Shown: positions 1-8,332, counted from the stretch's first letter. The stretch: 64,000 nucleotides of DNA from Brochothrix campestris (GCF_046058945.1 NZ_CP175511.1:744001-808000), one strand, 5' to 3'. Numbers and translations are program-made. Notes: generated from the letters alone by a model not told the origin.

Positions 1-142
1 TAACGAGTTGTCCGTTACATAAGGGCCATGTAGCGCCACAGCCATCGGCGGAGCCTGTTTTTGTTACGAGAGCACCACCGAACACCACAACAGTCATTAA
101 GACGATTGTTACTATTGAGAGAATTTTTAAAAACTTAGTCAT
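1..142 (-). CDS. ctaA: Heme A synthase CtaA, N-terminal fragment (runs off the window start)
   Basis: Reading the minus strand from an ATG at 142 gives about 47 residues before the window ends. They form one hydrophobic membrane segment followed by GALVTKTGSADGCGATWPLC, which matches the start of CtaA/Cox15 proteins; the conserved cysteine pair of that family flanks the WPL. CtaA oxidises heme O to heme A for aa3-type terminal oxidases. It is transcribed away from ctaB (heme O synthase), the same divergent pairing as in Bacillus. The start has a G-rich but poor ribosome binding site (GTGGGG). The rest of the gene is outside the window. Confidence 0.85.
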   Translation of the reverse strand, partial: MTKFLKILSIVTIVLMTVVVFGGALVTKTGSADGCGATWPLCNGQLV

Positions 143-341
143 GTGTAAGAGAACCCCACTTTCTTTAATACAATCACTTCTAATTTTACCTTATAATCGC
201 TAAACACCCAAGAGGTCATTTTGGCAATTTGAATAAATGTGTCTGAAATATGACTAAACAATTAGTTGGTGTATATTATGTGAAATATGGTATATTGATA
301 TAAGAGTTTTTTAGGAAAAAAGAAGGTAAGGGGTTTATAAT

Positions 342-1247
342 ATGACAGAAAAAAGTCTTGAAACAAACAAAGCAACGTCACGCGTTACAATCAATGATTT
401 GACGGGGCTTGTAAAAATGGGCATCGTTGATTCGAATACGATTGCTGCCTTTGCAGGGATGTGGATTGCTTTCCAATATACGAACACACCCTTTTTACAA
501 AACATAGTGACCGTTATTATGCTTGTAATCGGTACGGCGGCGATTATTGCGGGAGCAGGCTGTTGGAACAATTACTACGATCGTGACATCGATAAAAAAA
601 TGGAGCGAACAAAAACACGGCCGACAATTACGGGGCGAATTAGTCCGAAAATGACACTTGTAGCCTTTATTGCTTTAACCGTTGTCGGTGAAGTGTTGCT
701 GTTCATGATTAATCCGATGACCGGTATTACTGGTTTAGCAGGTGTGTTTTTATATAACGTTGTCTACACGATGTGGGCGAAACGAAACCTTGTTTCAAAT
801 ACGATTATCGGTTCGTTTTCAGGTGCAGTACCACCGCTAATTGGTTGGTTTGCAATTGCGCCAACGTTAGAATTACCAGCAATCATGCTCTTTTTATTCA
901 TGTTTTGTTGGCAACCACCGCATTTTTATGCAATTGCCATCCGTCGTCGTGCTGATTATGCAGCTGCAGGTATTCCGATGCTGCCAGTTGTTAAAGGTGT
1001 AGAACGAGGGCGTAAAAGCATCCTTCTCTGGGTGGGCTTTTTAACCGTGTTACCATTCTTCATGTTTGATTTCGGTATAATCTATGTTGTGTTAGCGACA
1101 ATTATGAATATTGCGTGGCTTGTGCTCGGGTTACGCGGCTATAAAACCGCCGATCCAGATCAATGGGCAAAATCAATGTTTTTCTTCTCATTAAGCTATC
1201 TAATGATTTTATTTGTGGCGATGATGGTGTTAGCACCTTTTGTGTAA
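342..1247 (+). CDS. ctaB: Protoheme IX farnesyltransferase (heme O synthase)
   Basis: This 301-residue polytopic UbiA-family membrane protein transfers farnesyl from farnesyl diphosphate to heme b, giving heme O. The signature Asp-rich loop NNYYDRDIDKKMERTKTRP begins near residue 76, and WQPPHFYAIAI of the heme-O-synthase subfamily follows near 190. The N-terminus is a short soluble tail and about nine hydrophobic helices follow. The start is preceded by a GTAAGGGG-type ribosome binding site. It is divergent from ctaA, and the product feeds CtaA. Length is normal for the family. Its terminator region has been altered by a repeat element (1286-1569). Confidence 0.95.
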   Translation: MTEKSLETNKATSRVTINDLTGLVKMGIVDSNTIAAFAGMWIAFQYTNTPFLQNIVTVIMLVIGTAAIIAGAGCWNNYYDRDIDKKMERTKTRPTITGRISPKMTLVAFIALTVVGEVLLFMINPMTGITGLAGVFLYNVVYTMWAKRNLVSNTIIGSFSGAVPPLIGWFAIAPTLELPAIMLFLFMFCWQPPHFYAIAIRRRADYAAAGIPMLPVVKGVERGRKSILLWVGFLTVLPFFMFDFGIIYVVLATIMNIAWLVLGLRGYKTADPDQWAKSMFFFSLSYLMILFVAMMVLAPFV

Positions 1248-1285
1248 GCACAGTTGATGATTGCATGAATTCAAGAAAGACGATA

Positions 1286-1325
1286 AGATATTAACAGTAA
1301 CGTTTCGTTGTTACTGTTAATATCT
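1286..1325. repeat. First copy of a 40-bp palindrome (terminator stem without T-tract)
   Basis: A hairpin with 18-nt arms (AGATATTAACAGTAACG... /complement) sits downstream of ctaB. It is identical to 1524-1563. It is not followed by a T-run, so it is not a complete intrinsic terminator; the adjoining sequence is the left end of the repeat element at 1326-1523. I read it as one half of a long palindromic target duplication. Confidence 0.8.
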
Positions 1326-1523
1326 CAGAATGTAGACAAAGTCTAAACAGACTTCATTTTCTTTGTAATGCTATTACAGTGACTTTGTGTACAAAATGAC
1401 TTGACTGAAAAGAAACGGTGTTATAGTAGGAACGACGAGCGAGTGACGGTGCGCGTATTGATGGTACGTAATCCCGAGCGAGCAAGTCGTAACGACCTAG
1501 TACAGCGTTTATCTTCAGTCTCA
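1326..1523 (+). mobile_element. 198-bp terminator-associated MITE-like element, copy A
   Basis: The element lies between two identical 40-bp palindromes. Its left end (CAGAATGTAGACAAAGTC) and the reverse complement of its right end (TGAGACTGAAGATAAACGC) are related: counting the shared flanking T, 13 of 19 positions agree, so these are imperfect terminal inverted repeats. The left half forms a hairpin (TGTAGACAAAGTC with GACTTTGTGTACA). The right half holds a second, larger hairpin whose arms are AAACGGTGTT and AGTACAGCGTTT, around a GC-rich core at 1432-1494. No transposase is encoded, so it would be non-autonomous. A second near-full copy lies at 49242-49452 in the opposite orientation, and fragments occur at 27111 and 29251. 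Confidence 0.75.
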
Positions 1524-1569
1524 AGATATTAACAGTAACGTTTCGTTGTTACTGTTAATATCTTTTTTT
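1524..1569 (+). terminator. Intrinsic terminator for ctaB (second palindrome copy, with T-tract)
   Basis: This is the same 40-bp palindrome as 1286-1325, here followed by seven T residues, so only this copy is a canonical Rho-independent terminator. It lies just upstream of the ylbC-like gene. Confidence 0.85.
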
Positions 1570-1585
1570 GATGGAGAGGGGAAAA

Positions 1586-2662
1586 ATGAAAAGTATTTTA
1601 AAAGTGTTATTGTTAGTCGTGCTTTTTATGTTAATTGCCTATACTTCTCCTTTATACACAAAGGATAAAAGTACTGCCTTATTTCAAACGTATGATGCGA
1701 AACAAGGTGATTTGAAAATGAAAGTAGCCTCGAAAGAAACGGCACTGAAATACGACGAAGATAAGAGTATTGCAAAATATATTGGCAAGCCTTACGCGAC
1801 GATTGAAAAAAAATATGGTAAGGCAGATCGGGTGGAACAAACGGCTTACGAATATGAGGAATACGTATTTACCAAAGGTGTGCAAGGTTACATGACGGTT
1901 GGTGTATTAGCAGATCGTGTTGTTCGAATCAATGTAGTCGGTAATAAGCTAGAAATTAATCCCTTTGAAATTGGGATGCCAGTTGAGACAATCATGAATC
2001 GCTATGCGATGGAATCTGAAATCATTGTTAATTCAAGCTATGGGAAATATCAATTGAGTTTATCGGAAGACGACCTTTATACGCGCCCTTTAATTAAACT
2101 TGCACCCAATCGCTATGCCCAGTTGACGATTGATTCGAACGCACGTGAGTTATTCGCAGTCTCATTTATGGATAGCGATACGTTAGTGAAACTGCATCCT
2201 TATGAATCAGTTTATGAAGGGGAACTTTATGAGGTACCTAAATTATCTGATGAAAAATGGCGTCAAATTAATGCAGGGATGAACAGCGATATTGTTGATT
2301 TAACTAATATTTATCGGACGAAACGGGGCTTGAGTACGTTAGTTGAAAACAAAAAAATTGGGCAGGCGGCAAGTGCTCATAGTAAGGACATGCACGAGAA
2401 TGAATTTTTTAGCCATGATTCTGCTACAAAGGGTGATTTAGCAAAACGGATGACCGTCTCTGAACTCGTATTTGAGGAAGTTGAAGAAAATATTGCGGCT
2501 AATTACGTCGATGGTGCCGCGACCTTTGCCGCGTGGTTAAGTTCAGCTAGTCATCGTCAAACGTTGGAGCTAGAGAATGCGAACGTTATGGGGGTCGGAA
2601 GCTTTCAGTTTTATACAACGCAAATCATTGGCTATGTAGCGGAAGTGACAGACCCTTCATAA
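1586..2662 (+). CDS. ylbC: CAP/SCP-domain secreted or membrane-anchored protein (YlbC-like)
   Basis: The 358-residue product has an N-terminal hydrophobic segment (KSILKVLLLVVLFMLIAYTS) acting as signal or anchor. A CAP-associated N-terminal domain spans roughly residues 55-200 (for example YIGKPYATIEKKYGKADR). A C-terminal CAP/SCP domain follows from about 235, with VDLTNIYRTKRGLSTL, AHSKDMHENEFFSHDS and GENIA-like EENIAANY motifs. I start at the third in-frame ATG (1586) because GGAGAGGGG lies just ahead of it; two earlier ATGs at 1568 and 1571 would sit within or before that site. The function is unknown; the domain order and position next to ylbF match B. subtilis YlbC. Confidence 0.85.
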   Translation: MKSILKVLLLVVLFMLIAYTSPLYTKDKSTALFQTYDAKQGDLKMKVASKETALKYDEDKSIAKYIGKPYATIEKKYGKADRVEQTAYEYEEYVFTKGVQGYMTVGVLADRVVRINVVGNKLEINPFEIGMPVETIMNRYAMESEIIVNSSYGKYQLSLSEDDLYTRPLIKLAPNRYAQLTIDSNARELFAVSFMDSDTLVKLHPYESVYEGELYEVPKLSDEKWRQINAGMNSDIVDLTNIYRTKRGLSTLVENKKIGQAASAHSKDMHENEFFSHDSATKGDLAKRMTVSELVFEEVEENIAANYVDGAATFAAWLSSASHRQTLELENANVMGVGSFQFYTTQIIGYVAEVTDPS

Positions 2663-2703
2663 AGCAGTATAATTAAGAGAGTATTATAAGAAAGGGTGGT
2701 TAG

Positions 2704-3153
2704 ATGTTTGCAACCTATCAAACGATTGAAGTGCTTGATTTAGCAGACGAACTTGCTGAGATGATCAATCAATCAGAAGCGATGTCAGAATACCATTCTG
2801 CCAAAAGACAATTAATGACGACACCAGTAACGCAAGAAAAAATAAAAGCTTTTGCAACAATGAAAGAGCGATTCGATGAAGTGCAACGATTTGGACGTTA
2901 TCATCCCGAGTACAAAGAGATTAACCGGGAAACACGTCGATTGAAGCGAGAGTTAGACATGGATGAAGTCATCATGACTTTTCGTCAAGCCGAAATGGGC
3001 GTACAATCATTATTGGACCAAGTGGGTATCCTCATCGGCGAAAGTGTATCAGAACAAGTAAAAGTGCCTGTGGGCAATCCGTTTTTCGAAGGGAAACGTC
3101 GTCATGGCGGTGGCTGTAGTACCGGAGGCGGCTGTGGTTGCTCAGTAGGTTAA
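2704..3153 (+). CDS. ylbF: YlbF/RicF family regulator
   Basis: This 149-residue alpha-helical protein matches the YlbF family. In B. subtilis YlbF forms a complex with YmcA and YaaT that promotes RNase Y-dependent mRNA maturation and affects competence and biofilm formation. The visible features are a long helical core with charged heptads and a Gly/Cys-rich tail (HGGGCSTGGGCGCSVG); cysteines there are consistent with the iron-sulfur cluster reported for the complex. It begins after an AAAGGGTGG ribosome binding site and is followed 13 nt later by ylbG. Confidence 0.9.
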   Translation: MFATYQTIEVLDLADELAEMINQSEAMSEYHSAKRQLMTTPVTQEKIKAFATMKERFDEVQRFGRYHPEYKEINRETRRLKRELDMDEVIMTFRQAEMGVQSLLDQVGILIGESVSEQVKVPVGNPFFEGKRRHGGGCSTGGGCGCSVG

Positions 3154-3166
3154 GAGGAGGGAATTT

Positions 3167-3445
3167 ATGACATTTACACCAATTGAACGACAAGGGATTG
3201 TTGTTTGGGGTCATCATTTTAAACAGTTAAAAACATTACGTCGTTACGGTCACTTGCAATATACATCACGTCGAATGAAGTACGGTGTTGTTTACTGTAA
3301 TTGTGATGATGTTGAGGGTGTCGTTGCTAAATTAAAAACGTTGAATTGGGTTAAAAAAGTGGAAGTTTCGCAACGTCCATTTATAAAGACAACCTATACG
3401 ACGATTGAAAATCCAAATGTCGAATTAGAGTATCACTCACTCTAA
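3167..3445 (+). CDS. ylbG: YlbG-family protein (DUF2129)
   Basis: A small 92-residue basic protein that fits the YlbG/DUF2129 family in length and in position between ylbF and rsmD. Visible landmarks are WGHHFKQLKTLRRYGHLQY and the C-terminal RPFIKTTY. The biochemical function is unknown; it is often annotated as cytoplasmic. A strong AGAGGAGGG ribosome binding site precedes the ATG, and the gene is tightly packed with ylbF. Confidence 0.85.
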   Translation: MTFTPIERQGIVVWGHHFKQLKTLRRYGHLQYTSRRMKYGVVYCNCDDVEGVVAKLKTLNWVKKVEVSQRPFIKTTYTTIENPNVELEYHSL

Positions 3446-3472
3446 CGAAGTGAACAATAAAGGAGCATAATG

Positions 3473-4027
3473 ATGAGAGTTGTAGCAGGAACAGTTAGAA
3501 ACCACCAATTGAAAGCCGTACCAGGTGATAAAACACGCCCGACAACCGATAAAATTAAGGAGTCAATGTTCAATATCATTGGCCCTTATTTTGATGGCGG
3601 AAAAGCATTGGATCTCTTTGCGGGCAGTGGTGGTCTTGGAATTGAGGCGCTGAGTCGGGGGATTGATGAAACAGTCTTTGTTGATCAAGCCGCGCCAGCG
3701 ATTAAAATTATTACCGAGAATGTCGCAAAATGTCATTTAGAAAAACAAGCAGTTATTAAGAAAGGTGAGGCGTTGCGAACGATTGATCAATTGGCCCAAT
3801 CGGGCGATACCTTCAAGTTAATCTTTTTGGATCCGCCTTATCGTTTTCATCAAATGGAAGCGTTATTGAATAAAATTGAAACGTTAAAATTAGTGTCTGA
3901 GCAGTCAATCATTGTGGTAGAACATGAAAAAACTTATGAGCTCCCGGATGTGATTGGTGGTTTTAGTCGCTTTAAACAAGCGTTATATGGTATTACTAGT
4001 TTGAGCTTTTATGAAGTAGGAGAGTGA
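3473..4027 (+). CDS. rsmD: 16S rRNA (guanine966-N2)-methyltransferase RsmD
   Basis: A Rossmann-fold SAM methyltransferase of 184 residues. MRVVAGTVRNHQLKAVPG is the typical RsmD opening, LDLFAGSGGLGIEALSRG is the SAM-binding loop (about residues 44-61), and LDPPYRF is the catalytic NPPY-type motif near residue 120. It methylates G966 (E. coli numbering) of 16S rRNA. Two adjacent ATGs exist at 3470 and 3473; the second gives better spacing to AAAGGAG. coaD follows after 6 nt, the usual rsmD-coaD pairing. Confidence 0.93.
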   Translation: MRVVAGTVRNHQLKAVPGDKTRPTTDKIKESMFNIIGPYFDGGKALDLFAGSGGLGIEALSRGIDETVFVDQAAPAIKIITENVAKCHLEKQAVIKKGEALRTIDQLAQSGDTFKLIFLDPPYRFHQMEALLNKIETLKLVSEQSIIVVEHEKTYELPDVIGGFSRFKQALYGITSLSFYEVGE

Positions 4028-4033
4028 TGAACG

Positions 4034-4516
4034 ATGTCAACTGCTGTTTATGCCGGATCGTTTGATCCGTTAACAAATGGTCATCTTGAAATTGTCGAGC
4101 GTGCAAGTCGATTGTTTGATTGTGTGTACGTCGTGATTATGGTTAATCAGGCGAAGCAGACTCTTTTTAGTCTTGATGAGCGTCTCAACCATCTCACACA
4201 AGCCTTTGCTAATGATACCTCTGTGATTGTTACTCATTCTGAGGGATTAGCAGTTGATTTTGCCCGGACTGTTAAAGCGGATAGTTTTGTTAGGGGGATT
4301 CGTAACACAACCGATTACAATTATGAGTGGCCGATTGCGACTATGAATGCCGAACTGGCACCTGAAATCGAGACTGTCTTTTTGATGGCGCGCCCACAAC
4401 ATGAAGTGATTAGTTCTTCAATTGTAAAAGAAATCGCGCGATACGGTCGTTCGGTGCAACAGTTTGTGCCAGACTTTGTGGCGATTGACGTGGCACAAAA
4501 GTTCGGGCAGGGGTAG
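4034..4516 (+). CDS. coaD: Phosphopantetheine adenylyltransferase
   Basis: CoaD (160 residues) adenylates 4'-phosphopantetheine to dephospho-CoA in CoA synthesis. The nucleotidyltransferase signature GSFDPLTNGHLEIVERA (T/HxGH) is at residues 8-24, and RGIRNTTDYNYE and ISSSIVKEIA form the remaining nucleotide-binding motifs. The length is normal. AGGAGAG overlaps the rsmD stop region and acts as the ribosome binding site, so the two genes are probably translationally linked. Confidence 0.95.
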   Translation: MSTAVYAGSFDPLTNGHLEIVERASRLFDCVYVVIMVNQAKQTLFSLDERLNHLTQAFANDTSVIVTHSEGLAVDFARTVKADSFVRGIRNTTDYNYEWPIATMNAELAPEIETVFLMARPQHEVISSSIVKEIARYGRSVQQFVPDFVAIDVAQKFGQG

Positions 4517-4519
4517 CGC

Positions 4520-5578
4520 ATGAATAAAACATTGCAGAAACTACTTACAGTCATTATTACCTTGCTGCTATTAGGGTTAATTTTTATCCCAGTGCCGTAT
4601 TATATTACGAAGCCAGGTACGACTGAAAAATTAGAACCGTTGATTAGTGTCGCCGGCAAACACGCTAACAAAACAGGGAGTTTTAGTTTGACGACGATTG
4701 GTTTACAGCATGCAACTCCGGTGACGTTGCTCATTGCCTCGTTAATGAAATATCAAGAAATCGACAAAGCGAGCGAATTGCGCGCCGAAGGTGAAACGGA
4801 TGCCCAATTTAATGTTCGTCAAATGTATTACATGAATAGTGCTAAAAACAATGCAGTCGAAGCGGCTTTTAAGCAGGCTGGACTCAAAGCAGAGGCGAAA
4901 TATAACGGTGTGTTTGTCTTATCGTTAGTCGATCAGAGTGATGCAAAAAAACTGTTGGCAGCTGGTGACACGATTCATGCCATCGATGGTAAGCAATTTA
5001 AATCATCGGATGAATTTATAGCATATGTCGGCTCGCGCAAAAAAGGTTCATCGGTCAGTTTGACGTATACTAAAGCAGGCGAAATGTCTCAACGTAGCGG
5101 TCAGGTGAAATTAATTGACATCGACAAAAAAGGCAAAGTAGGAATTGGTATTACCTTAGTTGATGATAAAGAAGTTAAGACAACGCCGAAGGTTACGGTT
5201 CACACTGAAAAAATCGGTGGACCATCGGCCGGGTTTATGTTTTCGCTCGAAATCTATAGTAGTCTTGCGGCGGAAGATTTAACGCGTGGCTATGAGATTG
5301 CCGGCACTGGTACAATTGAAGCAGATGGTACAATTGGACGTATCGGAGGAATAGAGGAAAAGATTGTGACGGCTGCTAAAGCGGGCAAGGATTATTTCTT
5401 AGCGCCCGATGATGAAATTACCGCTGACATGAAGAAGGCCGATTCATCAGTTCACTCGAATTATGACGACGCACTTAAAGTTGCGAAGGCGATTGATACG
5501 TCGATGACGATTATTCCAGTTAAATCACTTAATGATGCGATTGTCACACTGCAAAAATTACCAATAAAAAAAGAGTAA
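4520..5578 (+). CDS. ylbL: PDZ-Lon-like membrane serine protease (YlbL/SepM type)
   Basis: The 352-residue protein has an N-terminal membrane segment (residues 5-27), a PDZ domain around 110-200 (GVFVLSLVDQSDAKKLLAAGD) and a C-terminal Lon-type S16 protease domain. GGPSAGFMFSLEIY near residue 235 carries the catalytic Ser, and the Lys of the dyad lies in KIVTAAKAGKDYFLAP near residue 280. Relatives include B. subtilis YlbL and streptococcal SepM, which process membrane or secreted peptides; the substrate here is unknown. Only 3 nt separate it from coaD. It ends at a bidirectional terminator shared with the convergent tmcAL. Confidence 0.9.
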   Translation: MNKTLQKLLTVIITLLLLGLIFIPVPYYITKPGTTEKLEPLISVAGKHANKTGSFSLTTIGLQHATPVTLLIASLMKYQEIDKASELRAEGETDAQFNVRQMYYMNSAKNNAVEAAFKQAGLKAEAKYNGVFVLSLVDQSDAKKLLAAGDTIHAIDGKQFKSSDEFIAYVGSRKKGSSVSLTYTKAGEMSQRSGQVKLIDIDKKGKVGIGITLVDDKEVKTTPKVTVHTEKIGGPSAGFMFSLEIYSSLAAEDLTRGYEIAGTGTIEADGTIGRIGGIEEKIVTAAKAGKDYFLAPDDEITADMKKADSSVHSNYDDALKVAKAIDTSMTIIPVKSLNDAIVTLQKLPIKKE

Positions 5579-5582
5579 CCTC

Positions 5583-5632
5583 AATAAAACGAATGCGCTT
5601 TCGATCACTTTCGACAGCGCATTCGTTTTATT
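5583..5632. terminator. Bidirectional intrinsic terminator between ylbL and tmcAL
   Basis: A long hairpin with arms AATAAAACGAATGCGCT and AGCGCATTCGTTTTATT is flanked by an A-run on the left and a T-run on the right, so it can stop transcription from both converging genes. Confidence 0.88.
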
Positions 5633-5662
5633 ATTTTTAACAATGACTGTGTGGATGAAGTG

Positions 5663-6838
5663 TTATAGCTCAATCCTTATCGGAGGATGAGTATAGTCGT
5701 TGGCGGAGACTTTCTTAAATGGCAGCTGATAGAGCGCTGTTGCCTTTTCGTCAACAAACGTGTATCCAGGTGGTGCTTTAGAAAAAGTTGCTACTACAGG
5801 GAATGAACGTGTTTTTTTAGATTGTTTTAAGTAAGCTTGTCCAGTTGTGCTCATGCCGAGCAAATGATGGTATGTTTTTTGTTGTTGCAGTTGAAAGTCA
5901 GCTTCAGTATGTTGCATGAGGATGTTGAGTGCCATTCGTTGAATGCGATTGACAGTATAGCGTTTTGTTTTGACTAAAGAGAGCCATTCGCTAAAGGAAT
6001 TCGCTTTTTTGGCTGCGTTGATGAGGCGGTATTCGATTCCTTCACTAATCCCGTGGTACAAACTAAGTTGTGCGGGTGATTGTAACAATAATTGGTAGTG
6101 GAGCAGGGGCCAGTAGTCCGCCCAAGTATGTTTGGTTGCTTCTGTAACGAGTTGTTGTGTGTTTTCCGGGATAAAGGCGGTGATGTCATGGCCTTCAAGC
6201 ACACGCGAACGAATCGCCGTTCCACTCGCAAAGGCCTCGTGCGCGATATGCTCATCACTGTGTTGGGCGCCAATGCGATTGAGTGGTAATAATTGCATGG
6301 GGTGATTACCAAGTTGATTGGCAATGGCATATTGTAAACCGAGCAGGATATTCGGCTGGCGAAAATTGATATTAGGCCAGGTGTCGTGTGTTAAGGCTTC
6401 CCAAGCGGCTGTGAGTGCGTTTGGATACGTATAGTGTTCGGCTAGACGTTCTTGAATAAGATCGTCAAAACGGGCTGTCTCCTGTTGATAAAAGACAGCT
6501 AAAGCTTCGTATGGTATAGAATCGCCGTCTTCAGTCCCAAAACAAAGGGTGTCGCAATGAAGGTCGTGTAATAGTTGAACGCCACCACGGGCGAAATTTT
6601 CGGCCGATTCAGTTGCGGCAGTGAAAGGTAATTCAATCACGAGATCAGCACCGTTAGCTAAGGCGGCTTGCGTCCGGCGCCATTTATTAATGAGAGCGGG
6701 TTCGCCCCGCTGTAAAAAGTTGCCACTCATGACAACAATTAAAACTTCTGCTTGTGATTTATGCTTCGCATGGTTTAAAATGAAACGGTGCCCATTGTGG
6801 AATGGGTTAAATTCGGCAATGATTCCAACAGCTTTCAT
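5663..6838 (-). CDS. tmcAL: tRNA(Met) cytidine acetate ligase TmcAL (YlbM)
   Basis: A 391-residue nucleotidyltransferase-like protein beginning MKAVGIIAEFNPFHNGHRF, with the HxGH ATP-binding motif at the N-terminus, as in TmcAL. In B. subtilis this enzyme uses acetate and ATP to make N4-acetylcytidine at the wobble position of elongator tRNA-Met. The open frame extends 26 codons further upstream, but AAAGGA precedes the ATG at 6838 and homologues begin with this Met-Lys-Ala-Val sequence. It points toward ylbL and away from ylbN, the same arrangement as in Bacillus. Confidence 0.92.
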   Translation of the reverse strand: MKAVGIIAEFNPFHNGHRFILNHAKHKSQAEVLIVVMSGNFLQRGEPALINKWRRTQAALANGADLVIELPFTAATESAENFARGGVQLLHDLHCDTLCFGTEDGDSIPYEALAVFYQQETARFDDLIQERLAEHYTYPNALTAAWEALTHDTWPNINFRQPNILLGLQYAIANQLGNHPMQLLPLNRIGAQHSDEHIAHEAFASGTAIRSRVLEGHDITAFIPENTQQLVTEATKHTWADYWPLLHYQLLLQSPAQLSLYHGISEGIEYRLINAAKKANSFSEWLSLVKTKRYTVNRIQRMALNILMQHTEADFQLQQQKTYHHLLGMSTTGQAYLKQSKKTRSFPVVATFSKAPPGYTFVDEKATALYQLPFKKVSANDYTHPPIRIEL

Positions 6839-6944
6839 AACATCAATCCTTTCGCACATTTCTGTTATATAATCATTATCATAACAAAAAAAAGTGTTAA
6901 AAGAAAAATGAATCAATGAATAACGGTCTTTAAAGATAATAAGG

Positions 6945-6974
6945 TTGACAAATGATGTGATTTAACGCTATAAT
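6945..6974 (+). promoter_or_regulatory. Sigma-A-type promoter for ylbN-rpmF
   Basis: TTGACA (6945-6950) and TATAAT (6969-6974), both perfect, are separated by 18 bp. They lie 33 bp upstream of the ylbN start and in the gap between divergent tmcAL and ylbN. Confidence 0.85.
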
Positions 6975-7006
6975 TGGTCTTGTTGTCCATGTAGAGGTGA
7001 TAAAAA

Positions 7007-7546
7007 ATGTTGAAATGGTCTTTTTTACAAATACAAAAAAACAGAGCTGGATTTCCCGTTGAAGAAGTGGTAGATCTTACTGCAATTTTGCATACTAAAA
7101 ATAAAGATGTACGTTCGGCAAATTCAATCCATGTGTCAGGACACTTAGTTGCTCAACGTGAGCAGGTAATGATTTCTCTTAAAGTTACAGGGGTAATTAT
7201 TTTGCCGTGTGCGCGTACGTTAGTTGATGTTCCTTATCCGTTAGACTTAACACTTAACGAAATGATGGTCAAAGACTTAACTGAGTTTACGGGTAGTGAT
7301 GATGTATATGAGATGACTGACAATCAGGTAGATTTAATGCCGATTATAGAAGAATGTGTCCTCGTTGATATTCCTATGCAAGTGTACGCAACGGATGCTA
7401 AAAAAGCATCAAAAGCGGGCAAGGGTTGGGTTGTTATCGGACAAGAAGAGTATTACAATCAGGAACAACAGTCTGAAGACGCTGAGGCGCCTAAGGGCGA
7501 TCCTCGATTAGCAGCTTTAGCTGATTATTTTAAAAAAGATGAATAA
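7007..7546 (+). CDS. ylbN: YlbN/YceD family protein (DUF177), 23S rRNA accumulation type
   Basis: This 179-residue soluble acidic protein belongs to the DUF177/YceD family, typically encoded just ahead of rpmF, as here. Family members are linked to 23S rRNA accumulation, but the exact role is unclear. Visible landmarks are the central LPCARTLVDVPYPLDL segment, with the family's conserved Cys, and the C-terminal DPRLAALADYFKK. It has its own strong promoter and is separated from rpmF by 32 nt, so the two are likely co-transcribed. Confidence 0.9.
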   Translation: MLKWSFLQIQKNRAGFPVEEVVDLTAILHTKNKDVRSANSIHVSGHLVAQREQVMISLKVTGVIILPCARTLVDVPYPLDLTLNEMMVKDLTEFTGSDDVYEMTDNQVDLMPIIEECVLVDIPMQVYATDAKKASKAGKGWVVIGQEEYYNQEQQSEDAEAPKGDPRLAALADYFKKDE

Positions 7547-7578
7547 TCTTTAATTTTTATTTAAGGAGGTGTTTGAAA

Positions 7579-7758
7579 ATGGCAGTACCAGCACGTAGAA
7601 CTTCAAAAGCTAAGAAAAACAAGCGTCGTACTCACTTCAAGTTAGAAGTACCAGGTATGACTGCATGCCCTAACTGTGGCGCATCAAAATTATCTCACCG
7701 CGTATGTCCTGAATGTGGACAATATAAAGGTGTGACAGTTGTAGAAGCGAAAGCATAA
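7579..7758 (+). CDS. rpmF: 50S ribosomal protein L32 (zinc-binding form)
   Basis: The 59-residue product starts MAVPARRTSKAKKNKRR and contains CPNCG and CPECG pairs, the four-cysteine zinc ribbon of the C+ form of L32. The ATG at 7579 follows AAGGAGG with good spacing; a TTG two codons upstream is in frame but within the spacer. The protein is part of the large subunit. Confidence 0.97.
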   Translation: MAVPARRTSKAKKNKRRTHFKLEVPGMTACPNCGASKLSHRVCPECGQYKGVTVVEAKA

Positions 7759-7799
7759 TACAACACACCGCAAAGGTGAAACGTCCACTTTTGCTAATT

Positions 7800-7839
7800 A
7801 ACCTTTCCGAGAGACCATGGCTCTTGGGGAGGTTTTTTT
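7800..7839 (+). terminator. Intrinsic terminator after rpmF
   Basis: Arms AACCTTTCCGAGAG and CTCTTGGGGAGGTT enclose ACCATGG and are followed by seven T residues. A few mismatches are present in the stem. Confidence 0.8.
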
Positions 7840-7925
7840 CGTTCTCGCAAAACAAAATGATATGTCGTATACTTATTTAAAAGGTCATCAGCGGATGATC
7901 AATGTGCATAAGTGAGGTGTCGGTA

Positions 7926-8267
7926 ATGACTTTAATGACAGTGGGTTTAATTGTGTTGCCTATTATATTGTTTGTAGTACTGAAAATATTCATCAAAAGC
8001 GCACGGGTTAAAGCGTTCTTATCCTATGTGTTGATTGTCAGTTTGCTTGTTGCGTGTTTCTGTTTGTTCGACGCGAAAGATAACGAACAACTATTTCTTT
8101 ATTGTCTACTGTTTTATCTGGTAGTTGGTGTCGTGTATATTTTAGTATTCAATGCTGTAAAAAAAGAATTGTATGTAAAAAAAGTGTTGAAAGGGTATGT
8201 TAAAATCCTACTCATACTATTACCTTTGACCTATTCGTCTGCTATCGTACTAATGTTTTTTAGTTAA
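7926..8267 (+). CDS. Small polytopic membrane protein of unknown function
   Basis: A 113-residue, strongly hydrophobic protein with four predicted membrane helices: LIVLPIILFVVLKIFI, FLSYVLIVSLLVACFCLF, FLYCLLFYLVVGVVYILVF and ILLILLPLTYSSAIVLMFF. I chose the ATG at 7926 because GTGAGGTG lies ahead of it; the frame also opens at 7902. I do not recognise the family. It sits alone between rpmF and mraZ, with terminators on both sides, and is not part of the usual dcw cluster. It may be genus-specific. Confidence 0.6.
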   Translation: MTLMTVGLIVLPIILFVVLKIFIKSARVKAFLSYVLIVSLLVACFCLFDAKDNEQLFLYCLLFYLVVGVVYILVFNAVKKELYVKKVLKGYVKILLILLPLTYSSAIVLMFFS

Positions 8268-8332
8268 AAAAGGTGAGTGATGCTTTTTTTGTGGATTTGT
8301 CTGAAGTTATTGACTTCGGAAATGAGGTTGGC

